This document shows, one piece after another, positions 1 through 6,976 of a DNA stretch of 19,226 nt. Positions within the stretch are counted from its first letter, which is position 1. Each line of letters opens with the position of its first letter. The position numbers and the translations under genes are program-made. Under the pieces are notes generated by a model. It did not search any database. It worked only from the letters and a program-made list of their open reading frames with translations, and had not been told where the DNA came from. Source of the stretch: JBCBZH01 sp039815415 (GTDB lineage Bacteria > Bacteroidota > Rhodothermia > Rhodothermales > Rubricoccaceae); NCBI GenBank assembly GCA_039815415.1, contig JBCBZH010000050.1:1-19226 (forward strand). The letters run 5' to 3'.

Positions 1-2
1 AT

Positions 3-689
3 CACCGGTTCCGGTTGTTACAGGAGCTGTCTTGTGACCAAGCGGTATTGCAGGGATCAGACAAGCAAACACGACTGCATTATGCCAAGGCGTTACTCAA
101 CGCCAGCAGTCCAAAACCGACTTTTACATTAAACCAACTCACCTTTGGAGAGAAAAACATGTTGAAAGAACGCCTCACACAACTAAAAGTAAATAAACCA
201 TCGCACTTTATGGGTCGGCTTGTTGCTGCGCTAAGTATTCTGCTGTTGGGAACCGTTTTAACATTGGCCAACGCGAAAATCTCGCCAGCCTCTGACCACA
301 TTAAACCGACAATGCGAGTTAATCCTAAATACCCTGCCGAAGCAGCTGAGAAAGGTATTGAGGGCACTGTCCGAATGAGTTTCGATGTAGATCCTCAGGG
401 CAGCGTATCGAATATCAACATTATAGGCTCAATACCCGAAGGCGTGTTCGATCACAATGCAAAGCTGGCTTTAAGCCAATGGCAATACGCTAACCCAACT
501 GGAAAAACAATCAGCGCAGAGGTGCAACTTGACTTTGTTTTGTCTGCTGAGCTTGTAGAGAAAATCGAGGTTATGCCCCTGAGTGCCATTCTTGATATGA
601 CAGACACGTCAAATACATTAGGCGCGCAGTTTGTCTCGCCATATCCTGATTTTCTCATCCAGACGCAGCGTGTGGGCGGGGCTTGTTGA
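3..689 (+). CDS. BlaR1/M56-type membrane protein with TonB C-terminal domain (5' partial)
   Basis: The reading frame is open to the left edge, so the N-terminus lies outside the window; the first in-frame TTG at 15 is not a convincing start. The first visible residues (RFRLLQELSCDQAVL, then HYAKALL) resemble the end of an M56/BlaR1 membrane metallopeptidase domain, where ELxCDxAVL is typical. A hydrophobic segment (LVAALSILLLGTVLTLA) follows, then a TonB C-terminal domain (NPKYPAEAAEKGIEG, then a ..FDHNAKLALSQWQY.. stretch). M56-TonB fusions are common in Gammaproteobacteria, where they are thought to link an inner-membrane sensor or protease to envelope proteins; that role is inference here. 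Its 3' end overlaps the convergent glycosylase gene by 72 bases. Base composition is much lower in GC than everything right of about 1055. Confidence 0.75.
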   Translation, partial: HRFRLLQELSCDQAVLQGSDKQTRLHYAKALLNASSPKPTFTLNQLTFGEKNMLKERLTQLKVNKPSHFMGRLVAALSILLLGTVLTLANAKISPASDHIKPTMRVNPKYPAEAAEKGIEGTVRMSFDVDPQGSVSNINIIGSIPEGVFDHNAKLALSQWQYANPTGKTISAEVQLDFVLSAELVEKIEVMPLSAILDMTDTSNTLGAQFVSPYPDFLIQTQRVGGAC

Positions 690-1055
690 AGGAAGCTGTA
701 TCAAACTCATCTCATCGCTGTTAATGTCAGGAAGTACATATTTGTTGAAGCTTTTATGTGCTTCTAAACCATTAAAACCGATTTTGCTTATTTTCGGATG
801 CTTATTAAAGAAGGTGGCGAAGTCGTTTGCTACTCTAGAGCCTGTTTTAATATCACTATCAAGACTGCCCGGGCGAATGCATTCACTCAGCACATCCCAC
901 ACCGCAACGCCCGACATAACCAACTTATCGATACGACTTTCATAGGGAAGCTTAACGTCAAAGCCATAAATATCGGCCATGATTGGCCAAAAAGCATTGC
1001 GTGGATGGGCATAATATTGATGTGCATTAAGAGAGGCGACACCAGGCATACTGCC
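618..1055 (-). CDS. DNA-deoxyinosine (hypoxanthine-DNA) glycosylase, N-terminus missing
   Basis: The protein has the signature of the uracil-DNA-glycosylase superfamily branch annotated as DNA-deoxyinosine glycosylase. Motif I is GSMPG, followed by ASLNAHQYYAHPRNAFWPIM, and a later block reads KIGFNGLEAHKSF. These enzymes remove deaminated adenine (hypoxanthine) from DNA to start base-excision repair. The C-terminus appears natural (ends KIRIWRDKLRA). In the family, motif I is preceded by a hydrophobic beta strand of the type vLILG; here the frame instead reads HALASNS and the DNA becomes GC-rich, so the real gene seems to stop matching at about 1053-1062. The open frame continues to a TTG at 1115, but those residues do not look like the family. 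The enzyme is probably non-functional as assembled. Confidence 0.7.
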   Translation of the reverse strand, partial: GSMPGVASLNAHQYYAHPRNAFWPIMADIYGFDVKLPYESRIDKLVMSGVAVWDVLSECIRPGSLDSDIKTGSRVANDFATFFNKHPKISKIGFNGLEAHKSFNKYVLPDINSDEMSLIQLPSTSPAHTLRLDEKIRIWRDKLRA

Positions 1056-1065
1056 CGAGTTGGAC
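1053..1065. other. Composition junction / probable chimeric or recombination breakpoint
   Basis: Left of this point the DNA is AT-richer and codes for gammaproteobacterial-looking proteins. Right of it the DNA is GC-rich and Bacteroidota-like. The deoxyinosine glycosylase loses family resemblance exactly here (N-terminal strand replaced by unrelated residues). No transposase, inverted repeat or tRNA is visible at the boundary. A chimeric assembly join is the simplest reading; horizontal transfer is the alternative. Confidence 0.65.
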
Positions 1066-1197
1066 GCGAGCGCGTGCGCCTCTCCATCCACTGCAAGCGG
1101 CACACTCAGCCTCAATCGCTGACCGGCGCTGGCCCGCTATGCTGCTTCTCAATGCAGAGGCAACGTCTCGAGCTGGCGATCCCCCGAGGCGCGAAGG

Positions 1198-2472
1198 CTA
1201 CCCCCCGATCCGCACAACGGGCTGAAGGGTCTCGACCCCATCCCCGTAGACTCGGATCCAATAGCTCCCGGACGCCAGCCCGTCGCCCTCCACCACCAGC
1301 TCGCCCGAAACGGGCACGTCGAGTTGGCGAATGCGACGGCCAGACGTGTCGTAGACATCCGCCCGGAGAGGTACGTCCGGCGGACCGACGATGCGAAGGC
1401 GAGTAGAGCCGCGAAACGGATTCGGCCCGTCCAGGAACACCAGCAGGCGACCCGCGACGCCCGGCTGCGGCCCGACGCGCTCCGCACAATCGCCGGTCAA
1501 CAGCCATCCGAGATCCGCGAGGATGGCGCACGTCACATCGCCCGGCTCGGGAATCGTCTCTCTAGGGCGAATGAACGGCGTCATCAGCCCGTCGGCCGTG
1601 CCTTCGGGAAAAGCGGATTCGTCGAGGTGGGAGTACGAGCCCCCGGTCACCCAGAGGCTCGGTGCGTACAGCGGCGCGGCCCCAGCAAAGACCTGCTGAA
1701 CGGCTGCACCATCGAAGGCCACTGCGCTCTGAAGCGCCTCGCCGAGAACCACTGATCCGACCGGATAGACCGGCGATGTCAACAAGGAACGGCCCACGTC
1801 GTCCACAGCAAACTGATCATACAGATAGGGTCCATCGGCGCCCTCCCCATCCTCCAGAACGCCTTCGCCATCCACAACCGTAAACCCACCGATGATCCCC
1901 AGACCGTGCCCAATCTCATGCAAGACCACGGTGTAGAGATCGTACTGACCCGGCAGCGGGGCTGTAGACGGATCGAGGTCCCACGCGGCAAACGCGGCGT
2001 TGAACGTCGCCTCGATGTCGGGGCGGCCAGGAGATAGATCGCGCCCAGCGTACACATCCGCGAGAGCTGCCGGAATCCAGACATCCCGCACCGGTGCACC
2101 CTCAAAATTGCGATGCAGGAATGGCCCGGCCGACCCGAGCGTCACCGGGTCCAGTTCCTCCCAGCGGGCATCGATGCGGATGGCAAACGGAGACTCGATG
2201 CGACAGGACCATGTGTCCACAGCGGCCTGGAAAGCTGTTTGGGCGGCATCCGGAAAGCCTGTGTACTCCACCTCGAAGCGAGCACCCGTCTCACCTTCGG
2301 GGCAGACCGGGGGTGGGCGATGGGCATGGCGACCGATCGACCCATGACTGTGTGGGACTGCCTGGTGGCCTGGAACCACGGGCGGCGGGGCAGTCTCTAC
2401 CGACTGCGCTGCTCCTCCCACCGCAATGCAAGCTAGCACGATGAGAGCAAGGCTTCGGGCTGGCGACCGCAT
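1198..2472 (-). CDS. Secreted leishmanolysin-like zinc metalloprotease with T9SS sorting domain
   Basis: 424 aa. An N-terminal signal peptide (RSLALIVLACIAVGGAAQ) is followed by a Pro/His-rich linker and a catalytic domain. The zinc site is HEIGHGLG, with H185, E186 and H189. The metzincin third histidine is absent from the usual HExxHxxGxxH position (it reads GIIG), but SYSHLDE (H282) and LMTPF (M297) resemble the distant third ligand and Met-turn of leishmanolysin-like (M8) enzymes. From about residue 351 (NPFRGSTRLRI) to the end is an Ig-like C-terminal domain with DVYDTSGRRIRQL and LASGSYWIRV, matching T9SS type A sorting domains. The protein is therefore predicted to cross the outer membrane by the T9SS, with the domain removed by PorU, which is encoded about 6 kb upstream. 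The ATG at 2472 shares its A with the TGA of the preceding TPR gene (TGATG), which fixes the start and suggests translational coupling. Confidence 0.85.
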   Translation of the reverse strand: MRSPARSLALIVLACIAVGGAAQSVETAPPPVVPGHQAVPHSHGSIGRHAHRPPPVCPEGETGARFEVEYTGFPDAAQTAFQAAVDTWSCRIESPFAIRIDARWEELDPVTLGSAGPFLHRNFEGAPVRDVWIPAALADVYAGRDLSPGRPDIEATFNAAFAAWDLDPSTAPLPGQYDLYTVVLHEIGHGLGIIGGFTVVDGEGVLEDGEGADGPYLYDQFAVDDVGRSLLTSPVYPVGSVVLGEALQSAVAFDGAAVQQVFAGAAPLYAPSLWVTGGSYSHLDESAFPEGTADGLMTPFIRPRETIPEPGDVTCAILADLGWLLTGDCAERVGPQPGVAGRLLVFLDGPNPFRGSTRLRIVGPPDVPLRADVYDTSGRRIRQLDVPVSGELVVEGDGLASGSYWIRVYGDGVETLQPVVRIGG

Positions 2473-2474
2473 CA
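2470..2474 (-). promoter_or_regulatory. TGATG stop-start overlap (translational coupling)
   Basis: Read on the minus strand, TGA (2474-2472) ends the TPR gene and ATG (2472-2470) begins the metalloprotease gene, sharing one base. This arrangement usually allows ribosomes to reinitiate and indicates that the two genes are expressed together. Confidence 0.75.
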
Positions 2475-3992
2475 AAGTCGCTCCAGCGCGGCCCGAGCAC
2501 GCTGCTCCAGAGACTTCCGGTAGTCGAAGGCGTCGTCGTTGTCGAGCGCGTCTTCGTAGGCCTCCCGTGCCTCCGCCAGCTCGCCTTTGGCCTCGTACAC
2601 CTCGCCCATGTGATAGAGCGACCACGGTCCCCACTTGGCAAGGGGATCGCCAGGGCGGTCCGCTGCGAGGCGGAAATGACCGACGGCACGGTCCCAGTTC
2701 TCAAGGGCCTGATACGCACGTCCTGTTCGGTATGCGGCCTCAGCGCGTTCCTTCTGAGGCAGATTGGAGTCCGTGACAATGGGCTGAAGCACCTGCACTG
2801 CACGCTCATAGCGCCCGCTGTCGAACGCGTTCGCGCCGAGCAAAAGCGTGCGCTGGGAAGGCGACATCGGGGCCTCGAGGCGCTCCGCGGCCTCACGCAC
2901 TGCCGACTCATCGCTGTCATAGTCGCGGAGGGCGCGCACTCTCCGGTACGTCGCTTCTGCCCGGGGCCGATCTCCGCTCATCTCCCACGCCAGCCCGGAG
3001 AGAAGCGTCGAGTGAGCAACGAGTGCCTTTCCCCGATGGCCCCGCACAAACGCATCGAGATGGTCAGTCGCCTCCTCGAAGCGGTCCAGCCGAAAGAGCG
3101 CCAGCCCGAGGGTGGCCTGGACGAAGGGAACCGGCATCACGCCCGGCGCCTCCTGCGCCGCATGAGCCCGCTGAAGCGCCTCCTCTGCATCGGAAGCCCG
3201 GCGGTCGGACAGAGCCAAGAATCCATTCAGGTACCCCAGCAACGGGCTGGCGGGATACCTCTCAGCCATCTCGGCAAAGTGTCCGATCGCGCCTGCGCGC
3301 CGCTCGTTGATGGACGCGTCCGCGATGCCGAACGTCGCCGCAGCCTCGATCTGAAACGGCCCGTCCTGGGCGGCGCGTTCAAGGGCGGCAAGTCCATCCT
3401 GCACCGTGCCTGTGAACCCGAGCAGTCGTCCGAGCCACCGGTACTCTCTGGGAATCGACCCCGCGACGATCTGACACAGCCCATCGCCGAAGTCGGCCTC
3501 CGGATAGGGAATCGACGTGCGGGCCAGCCTCTTGAACCGACCGCAGGCACTCCGAAAGGCGCGCCCGGCCTGAGTGTAGCGTTCCTGCCGCCCATACGCC
3601 AGCGCGCGGTGGAGGCGTGCAGTGCCTCGGAGGACTTCCGCCTCCGGCGAATCCGGCAACGCATCGGCGAGATCTGCCAGAGAGTCGTTCAGCGCGTAGA
3701 ACCGCCCCAGGTAGGGCTCCCGCTCCATCAGCAACGCCTGGTAGAGGGCAGCGGTCTGCAACCCATACGCCGCAGCAGGCGACGTGGGCTCTACCGCTCC
3801 GAGCTGGCGATACAGATCGTTCGCCTCGGCGAGCCGGAAGTCGATGGTGGCGGCGCGTCCTGCTGTGTACAGAGCCGCAGCCTCTTGCGTGTGGATGCCG
3901 AGGAGAACCTCGGTCGCCGTCCGCGCGGGTGGCGTGGACTGGGCGAACGCCGGAGCAATCGCCAGCGCGACGAGGAAGATCAGAAGTCTCAT
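2472..3992 (-). CDS. Exported tetratricopeptide-repeat (TPR) protein
   Basis: 506 aa. Residues 1-18 (MRLLIFLVALAIAPAFAQ) form a signal peptide without a lipobox cysteine, so the protein is probably periplasmic. The rest is almost entirely alpha-helical and rich in TPR-like units, for example AEANDLYRQLGAVEP, GLALFRLDRFEEATDHLDAF, AEAAYRTGRAYQALENWDRA and YHMGEVYEAKGELAEAREAY. Such proteins act as scaffolds for protein-protein contacts; no enzyme motif is visible. It is translationally coupled to the T9SS-sorted metalloprotease, so a role in handling or partnering that protease is possible (inference). A 42-base gap containing two short palindromes separates it from the symporter gene upstream. 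No clear Shine-Dalgarno precedes the ATG. Confidence 0.8.
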   Translation of the reverse strand: MRLLIFLVALAIAPAFAQSTPPARTATEVLLGIHTQEAAALYTAGRAATIDFRLAEANDLYRQLGAVEPTSPAAAYGLQTAALYQALLMEREPYLGRFYALNDSLADLADALPDSPEAEVLRGTARLHRALAYGRQERYTQAGRAFRSACGRFKRLARTSIPYPEADFGDGLCQIVAGSIPREYRWLGRLLGFTGTVQDGLAALERAAQDGPFQIEAAATFGIADASINERRAGAIGHFAEMAERYPASPLLGYLNGFLALSDRRASDAEEALQRAHAAQEAPGVMPVPFVQATLGLALFRLDRFEEATDHLDAFVRGHRGKALVAHSTLLSGLAWEMSGDRPRAEATYRRVRALRDYDSDESAVREAAERLEAPMSPSQRTLLLGANAFDSGRYERAVQVLQPIVTDSNLPQKERAEAAYRTGRAYQALENWDRAVGHFRLAADRPGDPLAKWGPWSLYHMGEVYEAKGELAEAREAYEDALDNDDAFDYRKSLEQRARAALERL

Positions 3993-3998
3993 GACCGG

Positions 3999-4010
3999 GA
4001 GACGCGTCTC
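3999..4010. promoter_or_regulatory. 12-bp perfect palindrome upstream of the TPR gene
   Basis: GAGACGCGTCTC is a perfect inverted repeat 7 bases upstream of the TPR start codon. An 8-bp palindrome CCGTACGG follows it on the plus strand at about 4012-4019. It lies between the symporter stop (4035) and the TPR start (3992). It could be an operator or a small hairpin in the leader; function is not shown. Confidence 0.35.
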
Positions 4011-4034
4011 GCCGTACGGTTCGTGCCCAGGCGA

Positions 4035-5366
4035 CTATTCTGCTGACAGACGGAGCTTGTCTGAGGCCCTGGAGAGATCAGGTTCTCCGAGTTGCCCTTC
4101 GCTTGCAGCGACGACGGTCGCCACGGTCGCATCGCCGGTCACGTTGGTCACGGTGCGGATCATATCGAGGATGCGGTCCACGCCGAGAATCAGGGCAATC
4201 CCTTCTGCCGGCACGTCGATGGTCTGGAGAATGATGACCAGCATGATGATGCCAGCTCCCGGTACCGCGGCGGTCCCGATGCTCGCCAGCACGGCCGTCA
4301 ACACGATGGCAATCTGGTCCGTCAGCGTGAGATCGAGCGAGAGAGCCTGCGCAATGAACACCGCTGCCACCGCTTGATACAGCGCCGTGCCATCCATGTT
4401 GATGGTGGCTCCCAACGGCAACACAAACGACGACACCTCCTCGCTCACACCGAGCTTCTCTTCACACCGCTCCATGGTCACCGGAAGCGTGGCGCCGCTG
4501 GATGAGGTAGAAAAGGCCACCAACTGAGCCGGCCCGATGCCCGCAAAGAATGTCTTGAGCTTCATGGGCGACAGCGTCTTCAGAAGCGTCGGGTACGTGA
4601 TCAAGGTGTGCAGCGCCAGCCCGAGGATCACGGCGATGCAGTAGTACCCGAGCGCCCCGAGCAAGGCGAGGATCTGCCCCACATCGTCGCCCGCGGTTGT
4701 GGTGATGGTGCTTGCCATGAGGGCAAACACCCCTATCGGCGCTAGCAACATGATGATGTCGACCGCCCGTATCACGACGTCGTTCAGACTCTCAAACACG
4801 TTCAGCAAGGGCTGAGCCCGCTCCTTGGGGACCTGTATCAGAGCGATCCCCAAGAAGAGCGCCACGAACACCACCTGAAGCATGTTGGCGTTGTCGGAGG
4901 CTGCCGAGAAAAAGTTGCCCGGGACGATGTCCACGAGAATCTGGAGCGGACCCCGCTCCTCGGCTTCGGCAGCTTGCTCCTGACGTGCGCCAGCATCATC
5001 GGCGTACGTTGCTTCCAGCTCCGTGCGCATCGTTTCCGGGACGAAGTCACCTGGCTGAAGCACGTTCACGATCACCAGCCCGAGCGTCACGGCGATGGCC
5101 GTTGTCCCGATGTAGATGCCGATGGTCTTGCCCCCGATGCGAGACAGCTTCCGGAGATCACTCAGGGACGCCACACCGGTCACCAACGACGCCAGCACCA
5201 GCGGGACCGCGATCAGCTTCAGGGCATTGATGAAGATGGTCCCGAATGGCGCAACCCAGTCGGCCACGAAGCCTCCCCAGCCCTGGGCTGCAGCCAGAAT
5301 GCCGAAGAACAGGCCGAGAACGAGGCCGATGATGATCTGCCAGTGGAGCTGCTTGTACCAGGGCAT
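4035..5366 (-). CDS. Dicarboxylate/amino acid:cation symporter (DAACS family, GltP-like)
   Basis: 443 aa from ATG 5366; the frame runs on to 5411, but MPWYKQLHWQIIIGL is the typical family N-terminus. The architecture is that of the glutamate-transporter (SLC1/DAACS) fold. HP1 carries the serine-rich loop STSSSGATLPVTM (286-298), TM7 carries NMDGT (323-327), and HP2 holds AAVPGAG. TM8 reads GVDRILDMIRTVTNVTGD (395-412). Compared with the archaeal homologue GltPh, the residues equivalent to D390, D394, R397, N401 and D405 all appear present (D397, D401, R404, N408, D412). The arginine favours acidic substrates such as glutamate, aspartate or C4-dicarboxylates, with Na+ or H+ coupling. An acidic loop of about 25 residues (around 117-140) is expected between TM3 and TM4. 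Exact substrate is unknown. The gene sits 60 bases downstream of the kinase fusion on the same strand. Confidence 0.93.
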   Translation of the reverse strand: MPWYKQLHWQIIIGLVLGLFFGILAAAQGWGGFVADWVAPFGTIFINALKLIAVPLVLASLVTGVASLSDLRKLSRIGGKTIGIYIGTTAIAVTLGLVIVNVLQPGDFVPETMRTELEATYADDAGARQEQAAEAEERGPLQILVDIVPGNFFSAASDNANMLQVVFVALFLGIALIQVPKERAQPLLNVFESLNDVVIRAVDIIMLLAPIGVFALMASTITTTAGDDVGQILALLGALGYYCIAVILGLALHTLITYPTLLKTLSPMKLKTFFAGIGPAQLVAFSTSSSGATLPVTMERCEEKLGVSEEVSSFVLPLGATINMDGTALYQAVAAVFIAQALSLDLTLTDQIAIVLTAVLASIGTAAVPGAGIIMLVIILQTIDVPAEGIALILGVDRILDMIRTVTNVTGDATVATVVAASEGQLGEPDLSRASDKLRLSAE

Positions 5367-5426
5367 CCGCGTGTGGTGTGTGGAGGAGAGAAGGTAGTGG
5401 CGGAGCCGCACTCAAGGCATCCCGCG

Positions 5427-6899
5427 TCACCCCAGCCACAGAAGCGGCCACAGCCCTCCGAACACCGTGCATGCCAGGTTGACGCGGTCGTTGTCCATCC
5501 AGCGGATTCCCGCCGCCAGCTCGAGGGCGCCACTCGAGATGGCGGATCGTTCGGTCAACTGCCCGTCGGGCAACCGGTAGCGCGCCTGGACGGTGGCTCC
5601 AAGGGCACTGTCCAGCACAGCAGCGAGCAAACCACCACCCGCCACGAGCGCCGCCAGCTCGAGCGGGGCGATTCCTCCATCGGCCCCAGAGAGAAGAGCT
5701 GACGCTACGACGACCATGGCGCCGAGCGCAGCCCCTCCCGTGCCCGGAACCGACATCCCACCTGACGTCCCAGAGGGAACTCGAGGCCCAAACGCCAGCA
5801 ACCGCGTCGGGCGCCTGAAATACGTCCCGATCTCTGTGCCCCACGTATCGGCAGCCGCCGCCGCGAACGCCCCCACAAAGCCCCAGTAGAGTGCAGGATG
5901 TGGCACAAACACGTACGCGGCGAGCAGCACCGCCCCGACCCCGCCGTTCGCGACGACCTGCCCCACATCCCGACGACTCCCCTTCTCAGCCAGGCTCTCG
6001 GCATCTGCTTTCCGCTGACGACCGACGCGAGAGAGCACACTCGAGAGCACGAAGAACGCAAACGCGGGCACCGCCCACGCCAGCCCGCCGAGTGCAACCA
6101 CCATCCACGCGAGGATGGAGGCTGCCAGTGCTCCGGAGAGATCGAGAGACCGTGCTCGGTACGCCACTCCGCCAAACCCCAGTGCCAGCGCGATGCCCAG
6201 CGCCAGCGCCCCCGCAGCGTCGGGCTGGTGATGGAGATGCACTAGCGGGACGATCACAGCCAGCACGATCCACAGGTTGTCCCACCCCTTTCGTCCCAGC
6301 GCCTCCGCAGCGGCTCCAACGGTTCCGACCGTAAGCGACCCAATGGCGACGGAAGCAGGACTCCACGATGGCATCAGACTCACCAGCCCGAACGCGGTCA
6401 CTGAGCTGGCGACCACACCGAAAGTGAGCGATCCCGCAACCGATTTGGTCTGTCCAGCCACGTCGTATCGTCCCGGGTGTTTCATCCGGGTTCCGACCCA
6501 CGACGCGGCAGGATCGGCGAGTGCCAGCACTCCGAACGCGATTAGGAGGATGAACACGCGCGAAGCATTGAGCGTCCAGCACAGCCACAGGGCTACCACC
6601 AGCGCGAGCGGGACCGTCACCGTCCCCCAGCTTTCGCGAGCGATGCCGTGCATCCCCGGGAGCAGTCGCTGCCGCACCGCAACCACGTTGGCGACGATAA
6701 ACAGCCCCGCCAGCACGTAGATCAGCGTGGGAGCGCTGAACAGCGGCGGGCACAACGCCGTCGCCAGCCCTACGCCCGCGTGAACAACGCGCCTCGAGCT
6801 TTCGGCAGCCCATCCCGCCCATGCGCGCAAGGCCTCCCCCGTTCCAACGGCGGCGAGAAGAACAGCGGAGAACAGCCCGAAGGCGATGAGATCAGACAA
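5427..6899 (-). CDS. Fused VTE5-like polyprenol/phytol kinase and DUF92 (VTE6-like) protein
   Basis: About 490 aa, nearly all hydrophobic, with many predicted membrane spans. The N-terminal half resembles CTP-dependent lipid kinases of the dolichol/phytol kinase family: RRVVHAG near residue 35 matches the RKxxH-type motif, and DPAASWVGTRMKHPGR followed by TKSVAGS matches DxxAxxxG...KSxxGS. The C-terminal half is a DUF92/TMEM19 domain with AAAADTWGTEIG and VPSGTSGGMS. In plants and cyanobacteria VTE5 phosphorylates phytol and the DUF92 protein VTE6 makes the diphosphate, so this single polypeptide could perform both steps on a prenyl alcohol (inference). The frame extends to an ATG at 6941, inside a terminator-like hairpin; TTG 6899 or GTG 6908 is a more likely start. 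The next gene downstream is the symporter. Confidence 0.82.
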   Translation of the reverse strand: MSDLIAFGLFSAVLLAAVGTGEALRAWAGWAAESSRRVVHAGVGLATALCPPLFSAPTLIYVLAGLFIVANVVAVRQRLLPGMHGIARESWGTVTVPLALVVALWLCWTLNASRVFILLIAFGVLALADPAASWVGTRMKHPGRYDVAGQTKSVAGSLTFGVVASSVTAFGLVSLMPSWSPASVAIGSLTVGTVGAAAEALGRKGWDNLWIVLAVIVPLVHLHHQPDAAGALALGIALALGFGGVAYRARSLDLSGALAASILAWMVVALGGLAWAVPAFAFFVLSSVLSRVGRQRKADAESLAEKGSRRDVGQVVANGGVGAVLLAAYVFVPHPALYWGFVGAFAAAAADTWGTEIGTYFRRPTRLLAFGPRVPSGTSGGMSVPGTGGAALGAMVVVASALLSGADGGIAPLELAALVAGGGLLAAVLDSALGATVQARYRLPDGQLTERSAISSGALELAAGIRWMDNDRVNLACTVFGGLWPLLWLG

Positions 6900-6911
6900 G
6901 CCAAACACGAA

Positions 6912-6951
6912 ACAGGGGCGAGTGGAAGATCTCACTCCCACTCGCCCCTGT
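6912..6951 (-). terminator. Terminator-like hairpin after porV
   Basis: A perfect 14-bp inverted repeat, ACAGGGGCGAGTGG (6912-6925) with CCACTCGCCCCTGT (6938-6951), encloses a 12-base loop. It lies 26 bases past the porV stop. On the minus strand the stem is followed by TTCGTGTTTGG, an imperfect U-rich tract, so it probably ends porU-porV transcription, perhaps incompletely. Confidence 0.75.
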
Positions 6952-6976
6952 CGGCGTTTTCTGTACCGCGCCTGGC

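Noticed and set aside
2610..4046. Long plus-strand open frame (478 codons) antisense to the TPR gene
   Set aside because: It mirrors the minus-strand TPR gene, has arginine/proline-rich content without any family motif, and is expected by chance in GC-rich DNA.
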